DNA of 64,000 bases from assembly GCF_007655485.1 (NCBI RefSeq), contig NZ_VJXQ01000002.1, positions 531,434-595,433 of the forward strand, given 5' to 3'. This stretch comes from Halobellus captivus. Lineage in GTDB: Archaea; Halobacteriota; Halobacteria; Halobacteriales; Haloferacaceae. The notes under the pieces were generated by a model that did not search any database, had not been told where the DNA came from, and saw only the letters and a program-made list of their open reading frames with translations. This document shows, one piece after another, positions 26,155 through 34,693 of this stretch (position 1 is its first letter; the number at the start of each line of letters is the position of its first letter). A program made the translations under genes and the position numbers.

Positions 26155-26643
26155 ATGCGATTCAAGCTCCTCCCCGAACTGCCGGATTCCCTCGACCGCG
26201 TCGCCGACGCCCAGCGCGCCGTCCCGCTCGTTCCGGGAACCGAGGACGACTGCTGCGCCCGGCTGATGCGTCGACTCGGCTTCCCCAGCCGCGACGTGGC
26301 GCGAACGTGGCTCACGTTCCTGCGGGCGCTCGAGCTCGCCGCCGAAACGCCGTCGGGATTCGTCCGCGAGTCGACGGAGCCGACGCCCGAGCACCTCCGG
26401 TCGGCGTTTCGAGAGCGCGTCTACGGCGCGCGGGAGGTCCTCGATGGTCTCGACACCGACGAGCCCCGAACGGTCGACGAGGTGTTCGACGCGTTCGAGG
26501 AGCGCGTTCCCGTCTGGGAGACCCACCGCGCCGCTGGCGACTGGCGCGACGTGTGGCGCGAGCGCGTCGAGCGCATCCTCGGATGGGCGGTCCTGCTCGG
26601 CCTGGCGGACGAGCGGGACGACGGATACGTTCGCGTCGAGTGA
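26155..26643 (+). CDS. Conserved haloarchaeal protein downstream of mch
   Basis: A 162 aa acidic, mostly helical protein of no family I can name. It looks like a small winged-helix arrangement: CCARLMRRLGFPSRDVARTWLTFLRALELA (helices), then RILGWAVLLGLADERDDGYVRVE, a typical wing end. It has two adjacent Cys near the N terminus (DDCCARL). The 9-base gap makes it part of the mch transcript. DNA binding is possible but unproven. Confidence 0.75.
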   Translation: MRFKLLPELPDSLDRVADAQRAVPLVPGTEDDCCARLMRRLGFPSRDVARTWLTFLRALELAAETPSGFVRESTEPTPEHLRSAFRERVYGAREVLDGLDTDEPRTVDEVFDAFEERVPVWETHRAAGDWRDVWRERVERILGWAVLLGLADERDDGYVRVE

Positions 26644-26685
26644 CTCGACCACGGGAATTCCGGGTCGCGCTCGGTCATCGAGAAA

Positions 26686-27987
26686 TCACGTCGCCGACGG
26701 CGGGACGTCGGCGTCGGGATCGCCCTCACCGGAGGCCTCCGCGCCGTACCGCTCGCGAAGCCGACGAATCCGCTCGGGGATCGGCGGGTGCGTCAGATGG
26801 AACGCGGCGTAGGCGGGGTGCGGGAACGGATTGCTGAGGTTCTCGCCTGCGAGCGTCTCCAGCGCCCGCGTCATCGATTCGACCTCGCCCATCGTCTCGG
26901 CGGCGAAATCGTCAGCCTCGCGTTCGTGCGCCAGCGAGAGCCGGTTCGTCAACGGTGCGGTGAGCGAGAGCAACGGCCCGGCGTACAGGAGGCCGATCCC
27001 GAGCGCGGCGTACGTCTCCGCGGGGAGGCCGAACGCTTCGTACACCCACGCCGAACTCGTCACCCACCACAGGAACGCGAAGACGACGGCCATCTGTACC
27101 GCCGACGCACCGATCTGCTTCCAGATGTGTGCCTTCTTCCAGTGGGCGAGTTCGTGGGCGAGCACGGCCTGAATCGCCTCGCGGTCCATCTGCTCGACGA
27201 GCGTGTCGAAGAGGACGACGCGCTTCGCTCGCCCGAAGCCGACGAAGTAGGCGTTCGAGTGCGACGACCGCCGACTCGCGTCCATCTCGTAGACCTGCTC
27301 ACAGGAGAAGCCCGCGCGCTCGAAGACGTCCTCGACGGCCTCTCTGAGCGCCCCCGATTCGATCGGCTCGAAGTCGTTGAACAGCGGTGCGATGACGCGG
27401 GGATACAGCACCATCATCACGAGCGAGAAGCCGACGACGAGCGCCCAGCCGACGACCGGCCAGCGCGTGGGAAGCGCCTCCACGGCGAGGAGGACGCCGC
27501 CCGCGACGATACCGCCGATGACGAGGGCGACGACCGTTCCGACGAGGAGATCACGCAGCCACAGCGTGAGCGTCCGGTTGTTGAACCCGAAGCGCTCCTC
27601 GACGACGAACGTCTCGTAGAGGTCGAAGGGGATCGAGAGAAGTCGGCCCGCGAGGACGGCCCCTGCGAGGAGGAGCACGCCCTGCGCGACGCTCGAAAGT
27701 CCGGTTTCGGACAGTGCCATCGCCGCGTCGCCGTAGAGTCCGGAGACGACGACCGCGAGAACGGCGAGCACGCCGAGCCACGACTGTCCGTTCGAGAGGA
27801 GCGTCTTCGAGCGCTGGTACGCCACCATCTCCTCGGGATCGTCGACGCCGAGCGACGACCGAATCCACTCGTCGGCGTCGCGGACGGCGCGAGCGCCGTA
27901 GCGGAGATTCAGCCGGTCGAGTACCGATTCTAAGAGCTGCACGCCGCCGAGAAGGGCGACGAGTGCGAGCGCGGGCGCGGAGATCAT
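26686..27987 (-). CDS. M48 family membrane metalloprotease (Ste24/HtpX-like)
   Basis: A 433 aa integral-membrane zinc protease. N-terminal membrane helices and the family segment VEERFGFNNRTLTLWLRD come first, then the zinc motif HELAH (near residue 275), then LAHEREADDFAAE with the third ligand Glu (near 345). The length and the FGFNN motif point to the Ste24 (CAAX protease) branch rather than HtpX. Haloarchaeal substrates are unknown; membrane protein quality control is the general role. Its upstream region holds the 23-bp repeats. Confidence 0.92.
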   Translation of the reverse strand: MISAPALALVALLGGVQLLESVLDRLNLRYGARAVRDADEWIRSSLGVDDPEEMVAYQRSKTLLSNGQSWLGVLAVLAVVVSGLYGDAAMALSETGLSSVAQGVLLLAGAVLAGRLLSIPFDLYETFVVEERFGFNNRTLTLWLRDLLVGTVVALVIGGIVAGGVLLAVEALPTRWPVVGWALVVGFSLVMMVLYPRVIAPLFNDFEPIESGALREAVEDVFERAGFSCEQVYEMDASRRSSHSNAYFVGFGRAKRVVLFDTLVEQMDREAIQAVLAHELAHWKKAHIWKQIGASAVQMAVVFAFLWWVTSSAWVYEAFGLPAETYAALGIGLLYAGPLLSLTAPLTNRLSLAHEREADDFAAETMGEVESMTRALETLAGENLSNPFPHPAYAAFHLTHPPIPERIRRLRERYGAEASGEGDPDADVPPSAT

Positions 27988-28013
27988 TACTGCTGACTCG
28001 GGCCCCGCGGGAC

Positions 28014-28128
28014 TTCAACGTCGCGGGCGCACCGGTGTGAACGTCGCGGGCGAGTCGATGTGAACGCTGCGGGCGAATTTATGTGTACGCCGCGGGCGAA
28101 TCAATGTGAACGCCGCGAGCACGACGTA
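28014..28128. repeat. Five 23-bp tandem repeats between M48 protease and GTPase genes
   Basis: Five units of 23 bp (from 28014, 28037, 28060, 28083, 28106) share the core GTGAACGCCGCGGGCGA with substitutions. They fill most of the 178-bp spacer, starting 38 bases after the GTPase stop and ending 26 bases before the protease start. No protein-coding reason is evident. Confidence 0.88.
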
Positions 28129-28165
28129 GCCGATCAAGGTGACGAGGCGGTACAGAAACGAGCCG

Positions 28166-29782
28166 CTACGACGTCCCACCGACGTCGACGACGGTGCCGA
28201 CGCCCTTCGACCGGCCCTCGCGGAAGACGAACCGCTGGCCCTCCTCGACGAGATACGGCCGGAACTTGAACTCGACCGTCGCGGTCCCCGTGTCGCCGGG
28301 GAGGAGCTGTCCGCCCTCCGGTTTGAAGATGACCGCCTCGCTCACCGTTTCGAGGTGTACGACTGGCTCGTAGCCCTCGCGGATCCGCGTCGGATGGTTG
28401 AGCACCATCACCTCCGCCTCGAAGGAGCGGACGGCGGTCGGGTTCGCCTCCGGCGAGAGCAGCGCCATTCCGCGCTCCATCTCCGCTTCGCGGACGCCTT
28501 TCAGGGCGATACCGACGATCCGACCCGCCTTCGCCCGGTCGACGCGGTGGTGGTGCATCTCGATCGATCGCACCTCGACCTCGCGGAAGGAGCCGTCCGG
28601 CATCGGGCCGAGCAGCAGCTCGTCACCGGCCTCGACGCTCCCGGCGTTGACGGTGCCGGAGGCGACCGCGCCGACGCCCGTCACCGAGTACGTCCGGTCG
28701 ATGTACATCCGGAAGTCCGCGCCGGACTCCCGCGTGGTCTTCGGGAGCCGCTCGAACATCGCATCGAGGTCGTCGAGCCCGTCCATCGTGACCGCGCTGG
28801 TCGTGAGGACCGGCACGACTGAGTCGCTGATCTCCTCGACGGCGGCGTCGACGCCGTATCGGTCTGCCCGGAGGGGAGTCCGGCCGACGTCGCGGAGCAG
28901 CCGCTCTACCTCGCGTTCGACGGATTCGAGCCGCTCCTCGTCCACTGCGTCGGCCTTCGTGATCGCGACGATCGTCGGCAGTTCCATCGCGAGCAGGATG
29001 CCGAGGTGCTCCCGGGTCGTCTTCGTGGGGCCGTCGTCGGCGGCGACGACGAGCAGGCCGTAATCGAGCCGCTGGCCGACGAGTCCGCGGATCGTCGTCC
29101 GTAGCCACGGCTCGTGGCCCACGGTGTCGACGAAGGAGACCAACCGCTCGGCCTCCTCGACGACGCGCGCGCGGTCGGACTTTCGATGTGGGTTGTCCAT
29201 GTGGACCGGGCTGTCCGCCGTGAATCCGTAGACCGCATAGGAGAGGTCCGCCGAGAGCCCGCGTTCGACCTCGTGGGGCTGGACGTCGAGGAATCCGCGG
29301 GTCTGGCCCTGCCCGTCGTCGGCGGTACCGGTCACGAGCGAGCCGACGAGCGTCGATTTCCCGTGGTCGACGTGGCCCGCGGTCCCGACGACGATGTGGT
29401 CGTCGTCGACGTCGAGCATCGCGCCCTCCTGGAGGGTCGCGACGCCGACGAGTCCCCGATCCGCCTCGTCGCCGACGCCCCACGTTTCGACGTCTTCGAT
29501 GTGTGCGCCCGCCTCCTCGGCCAGGATGGAGAGAACGTCCATCGATTCGGAGAAGGCGTCGGGTTCGATGCCGGCGATTCCCCCGTCGTCGGTGACGCCG
29601 ACGACGTAGGTCGCCGTGCCGTCGCCGGAGAGCACGCGGTGACGCAGTTGCGCCGCCAGACTCTCCAGGCGACCGTCGGCGAGGTGGAGCTCTCGCGAGA
29701 GCCGCTCTTTGAACTCGACGCTGCCGCCCTCCTCCTCGCCGCGCTCGAGGGCCGATTCCAGAACGGCCCGATCAGCGCTCAT
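28166..29782 (-). CDS. GTPBP1-family translational GTPase
   Basis: 538 aa. An N-terminal GTPBP1-specific region (to about residue 120) is followed by a translation-factor G domain: P-loop GHVDHGKST (about 135), DTVGHEPW (G3) and TKAD (G4). EF-Tu-type beta-barrel domains 2 and 3 follow (GVGAVASGTVNAGSVEAGDE; VVDVGGTS end). Related proteins (GTPBP1/2) are elongation-factor-like GTPases linked to ribosome rescue and mRNA surveillance in eukaryotes. The archaeal role is less defined. Standalone, with a 23-bp repeat block downstream. Confidence 0.92.
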   Translation of the reverse strand: MSADRAVLESALERGEEEGGSVEFKERLSRELHLADGRLESLAAQLRHRVLSGDGTATYVVGVTDDGGIAGIEPDAFSESMDVLSILAEEAGAHIEDVETWGVGDEADRGLVGVATLQEGAMLDVDDDHIVVGTAGHVDHGKSTLVGSLVTGTADDGQGQTRGFLDVQPHEVERGLSADLSYAVYGFTADSPVHMDNPHRKSDRARVVEEAERLVSFVDTVGHEPWLRTTIRGLVGQRLDYGLLVVAADDGPTKTTREHLGILLAMELPTIVAITKADAVDEERLESVEREVERLLRDVGRTPLRADRYGVDAAVEEISDSVVPVLTTSAVTMDGLDDLDAMFERLPKTTRESGADFRMYIDRTYSVTGVGAVASGTVNAGSVEAGDELLLGPMPDGSFREVEVRSIEMHHHRVDRAKAGRIVGIALKGVREAEMERGMALLSPEANPTAVRSFEAEVMVLNHPTRIREGYEPVVHLETVSEAVIFKPEGGQLLPGDTGTATVEFKFRPYLVEEGQRFVFREGRSKGVGTVVDVGGTS

Positions 29783-29945
29783 AGCCGCGGATAGGGAACC
29801 GCCTATTAAAACCCTTTTCGTGGTGTGAGTTCGCGTGTCACAGTAGGGCTATTGCGGTAGCGGATCGGCGAATCTACGCGGGATGGTTTGTCGCAGAACT
29901 CGTTGCCGAACGCGAACAGCGGTAGCCAGGCGAACGTCCGCCCGC

Positions 29946-30509
29946 TCACTCTTTGAGCCGTTCGTACGCGCGGTTCACGCGCTTGAACTGCTCCTCGTCG
30001 CCGCCGTCGGCATCGGGATGCGCCGTCTTCACCCGCTCGCGATAGGCGGCTCTCACCGCGTCGGCGTCGGCGTCGGCGTCGAGGCCGAGCGTCCGATACG
30101 CCTCCGCGAGTGTCGGTTCGGTCGGGTCGCGTCGCCGGTCAACCCGTCGCCAGTCATCCCGTCGCCGGTCACTCTGCCGCTGACTGCCTCGTGCCCGGTT
30201 TTCGTGTCCGCGGCTCCCGGTCGCTGCTCGTCGACCGGGGCCGAAGCCCTCGAAATCACCCGGACCGCGTCCGGCCGCGTTCGCGCTCCGGCGGCGCTGA
30301 CGTCGCGCGCCCGCAGCGCTCGCGGTCGTCCGCTTGATCCGCTCGCCGAGGCGACCGCTCGCGTGGTACCAGATGAAGTACGTCGCCGCGGCGAAGATGC
30401 TCGCGAACAGCAGGAGCAGCGGCTGATAGGCGATTCCGAGAACGACGAAGAGCACTGTCGTCCCGGCGAGCACCGCCGTAATTCCGATGGCGAGTCCGTC
30501 TTCGTCCAC
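29946..30509 (-). CDS. Membrane-anchored J-domain protein
   Basis: 187 aa: two N-terminal membrane helices (about residues 5-50), an Arg/Gly-rich linker (60-130), and a C-terminal J domain (LAEAYRTLGLDADADADAV... to the end) with the HPD motif at 164-166. J-proteins stimulate DnaK ATPase through HPD. Having the J domain at the C terminus, tethered by N-terminal helices, suggests recruitment of Hsp70 to the membrane. It lacks the zinc and substrate-binding domains of DnaJ. Confidence 0.88.
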   Translation of the reverse strand: MDEDGLAIGITAVLAGTTVLFVVLGIAYQPLLLLFASIFAAATYFIWYHASGRLGERIKRTTASAAGARRQRRRSANAAGRGPGDFEGFGPGRRAATGSRGHENRARGSQRQSDRRRDDWRRVDRRRDPTEPTLAEAYRTLGLDADADADAVRAAYRERVKTAHPDADGGDEEQFKRVNRAYERLKE

Positions 30510-30612
30510 GGGCGAACAAGGCGATCGAGAACCGTAAGCGTCCCGGCGTTCCTCGATCGGACGTCGAAGCCGAGGCGACAGAACAATGATCGGCGTCGCG
30601 AAACCTCTTCCT

Positions 30613-31047
30613 ATGATCCCCCTCGAGGAGACCTACATCGAGAATCGGGTGCTCGTCCAGCCCAACGACACGAACAACAACGACACGGCCCACGGCGGCA
30701 ACGTCGTCAAGTGGATGGACGAGGTCGGCGCGATGTCGGCGATGCGCTTCGCGGGCGAAACCGTCGTCACCGCGAATATGGAGAGCGTCGACTTCCACCG
30801 GCCGATCCCCCGCGGCAACGCCGCGCTCATCAAGTCGTACGTCTACGACGCGGGCACGACGAGCGTGAGCGTCTACCTTCGGGTGTTCAGCGAGAACCCG
30901 CTCACGGCCGAGACCGAACTCACCACGGAGTCGCACTTCACCTACGTCGCGATCGACGACGACAACAGACCGACCCCCGTGCCCGATCTCGAAATCGACA
31001 GCGAACGGGCGATCGAACTCAGAGACGCCGCCAACGGGGAACACTGA
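30613..31047 (+). CDS. Acyl-CoA thioesterase (hotdog fold)
   Basis: 144 aa from ATG 30613 (MIPLEETYIENRVLVQPNDT). The hotdog fold of the YciA/BACH family: NNNDTAHGGNVVKWMDEVGAMSA contains the Asn/Asp catalytic region, and VDFHRPIPRGN follows. It hydrolyses acyl-CoA esters in the cytosol. The chain-length preference cannot be read from sequence. Confidence 0.9.
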   Translation: MIPLEETYIENRVLVQPNDTNNNDTAHGGNVVKWMDEVGAMSAMRFAGETVVTANMESVDFHRPIPRGNAALIKSYVYDAGTTSVSVYLRVFSENPLTAETELTTESHFTYVAIDDDNRPTPVPDLEIDSERAIELRDAANGEH

Positions 31048-31069
31048 CGGAACTCGGGGAATCAGCCGC

Positions 31070-31831
31070 TCATCGACTCAGATAGCCGCCTTCGACGCCG
31101 AGCGCCTCGCCGGTGACGAACGACGCCTCATCGGAGCAAAGCCAGCAGACCGCGTCCGCGACTTCCTGGGGCGTGCCCAAACGATTCATCGCGTGTAACC
31201 CCTCGATCTGCTTGCGCATCTCCGGATCCGACGTGATTCCGCCCGAGTCTAACAGGGGCGTCTCGATGAAGCCCGGACAGACGGCGTTGATACGGACGCC
31301 CGTCTCGCCGTTCTCCAGCGCGGCCGTCTTCGTCAGGCCCAACAGGCCGTGCTTCGCCGCGACGTAGCCCGACGACGAGGCGAAACCGACCTGGCCCAGG
31401 ATCGAGGAGTTGTTGACGACGGCCCCGCCGCCCTGCGCCTGCATCTGTTCGATCTCTGGCTTCAGGCAGTTGAACACGCCCACGAGATTCACGTCGATGA
31501 CGGTCTGCCAGTCGTCGGGATCGTAGTCGGTGATCGGCGTCTGCGCGCCGCCGATCCCGGCGTTGTTGAACGCGAAATCGAGCCGCCCGTACGCGTCGAC
31601 CGCGACGTCGACCATCCCCCGCGTCGCCTCGGGATCGGTGACGTCGGTCTCGACGAAGCGCGCGTCGCCACCGGCGTCCTCGATAGCCTCGACGGTCGCT
31701 TCGCCACCTTCGATATCGACGTCGGCGACGACGACGCTCGCGCCGCGCTCGGCGAACTCGATCGCCGTCGTTTCGCCGATGCCCGACCCGCCGCCCGTGA
31801 CGACTGCGACCCTGTCGATGAACGAACCCAT
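31070..31831 (-). CDS. Short-chain dehydrogenase/reductase
   Basis: A 253 aa classical SDR: Gly-rich cofactor motif VVTGGGSGIGETTA (residues 10-23), NNAG at about 91-94, catalytic Ser in NNSSILGQVGF, YVAAK (Tyr/Lys about 156-160) and PGFIETPLL. Asp after the second strand (VVADVDIEG) favours NAD(H). The substrate is unknown. The intergenic region towards the HTH gene carries a palindrome at 31930. Confidence 0.92.
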   Translation of the reverse strand: MGSFIDRVAVVTGGGSGIGETTAIEFAERGASVVVADVDIEGGEATVEAIEDAGGDARFVETDVTDPEATRGMVDVAVDAYGRLDFAFNNAGIGGAQTPITDYDPDDWQTVIDVNLVGVFNCLKPEIEQMQAQGGGAVVNNSSILGQVGFASSSGYVAAKHGLLGLTKTAALENGETGVRINAVCPGFIETPLLDSGGITSDPEMRKQIEGLHAMNRLGTPQEVADAVCWLCSDEASFVTGEALGVEGGYLSR

Positions 31832-31929
31832 AGTGAAAAATCACAGTGGTTTCGCAAAAAAGTGACGGGGAAGAGAGAGAGAATATCATCGAGATAGATG
31901 CGCTACCTTCACAAATTGGCATTCACTCG

Positions 31930-31939
31930 TGTGATCACA
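31930..31939. promoter_or_regulatory. Palindrome TGTGATCACA in SDR/HTH divergent spacer
   Basis: A perfect 10-bp palindrome, extended imperfectly on both sides (CGTGTGATCACAACACG), sits mid-way in the 170-bp divergent spacer between the SDR gene (start 31831) and the DUF7344 HTH gene (start 32002). It is a candidate operator for the HTH protein. Confidence 0.4.
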
Positions 31940-32001
31940 ACACGCTCTCCCGTGAAATTGTGTGCGCCTTACGCTACTGGAGCGAAAAATAACGACAATA
32001 G

Positions 32002-32346
32002 ATGAGAGAACAGATCGTCACGGAATCATTTGATTCCCAACTCGAAGCGCTATCACACGTCGAGCGTCGTCGGTTGCTCGTAGCACTATTGAAGGCGACG
32101 CGGAACGACGGGACGCCGATCGATGCCACTGAGATCGAATCCGACGCCGACGTGAGTGAGCTCTCGATCCGAATGGCTCACGTTCATCTGCCGAAGTTGA
32201 CGGGAGACGGATACGTCGACGCCGCTACGAACGGATCGAGCCGAAGTCTCGACCGGGTGACTGTCGGGCCACGATTCGACCGGATCAGACCGCTTTTGGA
32301 ACTCCTCGACGCTAATTCAGGGCAGTTGCCTGACGACTGGAGGTAA
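32002..32346 (+). CDS. DUF7344-type winged-helix regulator
   Basis: A 114 aa haloarchaeal HTH protein: LSHVERRRLLVALLKATRN (helix 1) and ELSIRMAHVHLPKLTGDGYVD (recognition helix ending in the HVHLPKL signature of the family) followed by a wing. These small proteins are thought to be transcription regulators. It is divergent from the SDR gene, with a palindrome between. Confidence 0.8.
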   Translation: MREQIVTESFDSQLEALSHVERRRLLVALLKATRNDGTPIDATEIESDADVSELSIRMAHVHLPKLTGDGYVDAATNGSSRSLDRVTVGPRFDRIRPLLELLDANSGQLPDDWR

Positions 32347-32430
32347 GGGAACGACGGATTCAGCGCCAGCTCATCGAACTCGTGCGGTCTCGTCTGGTCC
32401 CCCGAACGAGCAGCCCGGACATCGCAACGG

Positions 32431-33237
32431 CTATTTCCTGTGGGGATCACGCCCCGGAAACAACCCCTGCGAGAGCAGCCGCCGGGAGATCACGATGAGC
32501 CCGTTCCGGAACCCACCGCCGAAGATCGCCTGCTCCTCGCGCGTGTCGGGAACGATAGTGCTAACGAGAATGTTCGACCGATCCACGAGTAGCAGGCGGC
32601 CGATCGACAGTTCGTCACCGGACTCCCGCTCGGGGCGCAGCCATTCGAGCCCCGAGACGAACGTCGTCGCGTTCGGGAGCGCGTCCCGGAGGTGTTCTTC
32701 GAGCGATTCGGTCACGGCACCGACAAGGACGTCGACGTCCTCATCGAGGCCGTTCACGGTCTCGACCAGTTCCTCGGTCAACAGCGAGTCGTGGCCGAGG
32801 ACCAACACGACCTCCTCGTGTCCGCTTTCGACGAGCTGATTCGATCGGTTCGCGATCGCGTCCGAACCGGACAGCGCCCAGATTTCCTGTACTGAATCCT
32901 CGTCGTCCGGTTCGATCTCACCCGCCGTTTCGAGGGCCTTTGCGAGCCGCTCGACGCGGGCCTCGTACTGGTCGCGAAGCGTCTCGGTCGCTTCCGCCAA
33001 CGGAACCGCCCGAAAGCGCTGCGGGCTCGAGTGCTGAATCTCGACGAGCCCCTGCGCTTCCAACACCCGAACCGCGTCGTAGACCCGCGTTCGCGGCACG
33101 TCCGTTATCTCGCTGAGCTGTTTCGCGGTCCCCATCGAGAGCCGGGAGAGACCGACGAAACACTTCGCCTCGTACTCCTTCAGTCCCAGCTGTTGGAGCA
33201 CCTCTGTTGCCTCCTCTAGTGCGTTTTCTGAATTCAT
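32431..33237 (-). CDS. TrmB-like transcriptional regulator (first of a divergent pair)
   Basis: 268 aa from ATG 33237 (MNSENALEEATEVLQQLGLK). The N-terminal TrmB wHTH (LGLKEYEAKCFVGL, ITDVPRTRVYDAVRVLEAQGLV) is followed by a linker coiled coil and a C-terminal PLD-like alpha-beta effector domain (about 120-260). It is shorter than sugar-sensing TrmB (about 340 aa). It is divergent from a close paralogue at 33617; both share the VPRTRVYDAV recognition helix, so they may bind the same operator and regulate each other. Confidence 0.88.
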   Translation of the reverse strand: MNSENALEEATEVLQQLGLKEYEAKCFVGLSRLSMGTAKQLSEITDVPRTRVYDAVRVLEAQGLVEIQHSSPQRFRAVPLAEATETLRDQYEARVERLAKALETAGEIEPDDEDSVQEIWALSGSDAIANRSNQLVESGHEEVVLVLGHDSLLTEELVETVNGLDEDVDVLVGAVTESLEEHLRDALPNATTFVSGLEWLRPERESGDELSIGRLLLVDRSNILVSTIVPDTREEQAIFGGGFRNGLIVISRRLLSQGLFPGRDPHRK

Positions 33238-33257
33238 GTGTCCCAACCGATAACCCG
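33230..33257. repeat. Direct repeat, copy 1, between the TrmB paralogues
   Basis: GAATT-CAT-GTGTCCCAACC followed by GATAACCCG. The second copy is at 33530-33553. This copy overlaps the start codon of the leftward regulator gene. Candidate TrmB-type operator. Confidence 0.5.
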
Positions 33258-33484
33258 GGTTCTCCCCGAAGTCCTCAGAACGTCGCGCCGCTGGACAAAT
33301 ATGTGTTGTCACTACGGGAGGGACGCCGAGCCACGGTCAGCCGGACAGGTGACTGGGAACGCTGGCGATGACGACACCGGATGACTAGTTGTGAGGATGG
33401 ACGTAACAAAATTCAAAGAAAGAGGTATCTTCGATACACGCCCACCTCGGCACGATACAGGATTCACTCGGTTAATCACAAAAT

Positions 33485-33493
33485 CATTATAGG
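33485..33493 (+). promoter_or_regulatory. TATA-like box for the rightward TrmB paralogue
   Basis: CATTATAGG in an AT-rich stretch predicts a start near 33515 and a leader of about 100 bases before ATG 33617. The repeat copy at 33530 would lie just after the transcription start. The rest of the 379-bp spacer (33238-33616) holds no gene. Its left part also contains ACATATTTG (minus strand, near 33298) as a probable promoter of the leftward gene. Confidence 0.45.
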
Positions 33494-33529
33494 CAACGGG
33501 GCAGTAGCGTTCACCCGGCGTGCATCCCG

Positions 33530-33553
33530 GAATTGTGTCCCAACCACAACCCG
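33530..33553. repeat. Direct repeat, copy 2, between the TrmB paralogues
   Basis: GAATTGTGTCCCAACC followed by ACAACCCG, matching copy 1 (33230-33257) apart from a 3-base gap (CAT) and two further differences. It lies about 65-85 bases before the rightward regulator start. Confidence 0.5.
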
Positions 33554-33616
33554 CCTGCGCGCCGACTCGGTCACAGTTCGTGGCCGGGTTTTGCCGCGTC
33601 AGAGGCACAATCGCCT

Positions 33617-34414
33617 ATGAGTTCCGATCCAATTGATGACCCGCAAACTGCGGCGATCGAGCAACTCGAACAGTTCGGACTGAGCGCGTACGCCGCGCGG
33701 ACGTTCGTGGCGCTCGAGAAACTCGGAACGGGCACTGCCATACAGGTGAGTAGCATCGCCGACGTCCCGCGAACGCGGGTCTACGACGCCGTCGCAGAGC
33801 TGGGCGACAGGGGACTCGTCGACGTTCAGCACACCGTTCCCAAGGAGTTCTGGGCGATCTCGGCCGAGAGCACCGGCCGGAAGTTCGAGCGGGAGATGGC
33901 GCACCGAACAGCCACCCTGACTGCCGCGCTGGGCGACCTCGAACCCGTAGAGTCTCGGGACGAACAACGGGGAGTCTGGACGGTCGACGGACGGCCCGCG
34001 ATCACGGATCGCGTCGTCGAGTTTCTGGAGACCGCGGAAGACGAGATCGTCTATATGAGCGTCGAGGAACTGCTAACCGGCGAGGTCGTCGACAGCCTAC
34101 ACGCGGCCGCTGATCGGGGCGTCGAGATTAAGCTCGCGGGACTTTCACCGACGGTCCAAGCGCGCCTCCAAGAGCGGATTCCGGAGGCCGAGCTGTTCGA
34201 CTCGCTCTGGCTGTGGTCTGATACTCCGGCCGGGCGGCTGCTGATGGTCGACGGAACTGAGACGCTCGTGAGCGTCCTCATCGACGACGAGCAGTCGTCG
34301 GATTCGCAGCAGGAAACCGCCATCTGGGGGGCAGGCGAAACGAACAGTCTCGTCGTCGTACTAAAGGCGATTTTCACGTGGCGGCTGGGAGCGACTGGCG
34401 AGGAAGACTGCTGA
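33617..34414 (+). CDS. TrmB-like transcriptional regulator (second of a divergent pair)
   Basis: 265 aa from ATG 33617 (MSSDPIDDPQTAAIEQLEQF). Same plan as the leftward gene: TrmB wHTH (FGLSAYAARTFVAL; IADVPRTRVYDAVAELGDRGLV), a helical linker, and a PLD-like C-terminal domain (EIVYMSVEELLTGEVVDSL, RLLMVDGTETLVSVL). The effector is unknown. Both proteins keep an identical nine-residue recognition helix while the sensor domains differ, which suggests shared target sites with different inputs. Confidence 0.88.
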   Translation: MSSDPIDDPQTAAIEQLEQFGLSAYAARTFVALEKLGTGTAIQVSSIADVPRTRVYDAVAELGDRGLVDVQHTVPKEFWAISAESTGRKFEREMAHRTATLTAALGDLEPVESRDEQRGVWTVDGRPAITDRVVEFLETAEDEIVYMSVEELLTGEVVDSLHAAADRGVEIKLAGLSPTVQARLQERIPEAELFDSLWLWSDTPAGRLLMVDGTETLVSVLIDDEQSSDSQQETAIWGAGETNSLVVVLKAIFTWRLGATGEEDC

Positions 34415-34693
34415 ATTCATAAGAACACAGCAGAGTGGAACAGAGTCGAGTCGCGGTCGAAGAAACGTCCGACAGATTCCGCTGCCGACAGCGACGAGGG
34501 GTGTCGAGAACGGTACGGTTGGGGTCGAAGGTGCTCCCGACCACGACTGTCGAAGCACTCGCGATGGCGACCGAGAAACAGCTCTAATCGGCAAATCTCT
34601 GGATCGTGTCACGGTCGATATCGCATTATAAGATATATCTCATCGGCTGCGGCCTTCCAAATCAGTATATTCAACACCGCCCACGCGAGATCT
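34415..34693 (+). promoter_or_regulatory. Spacer with TATA boxes for the zinc-ribbon gene
   Basis: No credible gene is seen in most of this spacer. AT-rich boxes ATTATAAGATATAT (34625-34638) and AGTATATTC (34663-34671) precede the small gene at 34694. The second is about 27 bases before the ATG, giving a leaderless mRNA. Confidence 0.45.

Noticed and set aside
28014-28128. Origin-type iterons
   Set aside because: No orc1/cdc6 gene is near and the 23-bp units lack the G-rich origin-box pattern.
34361-34612. 83 aa frame on the minus strand after the second TrmB gene
   Set aside because: Composition is Arg/Ser/Pro-rich as in shadows, with no motif and no promoter.
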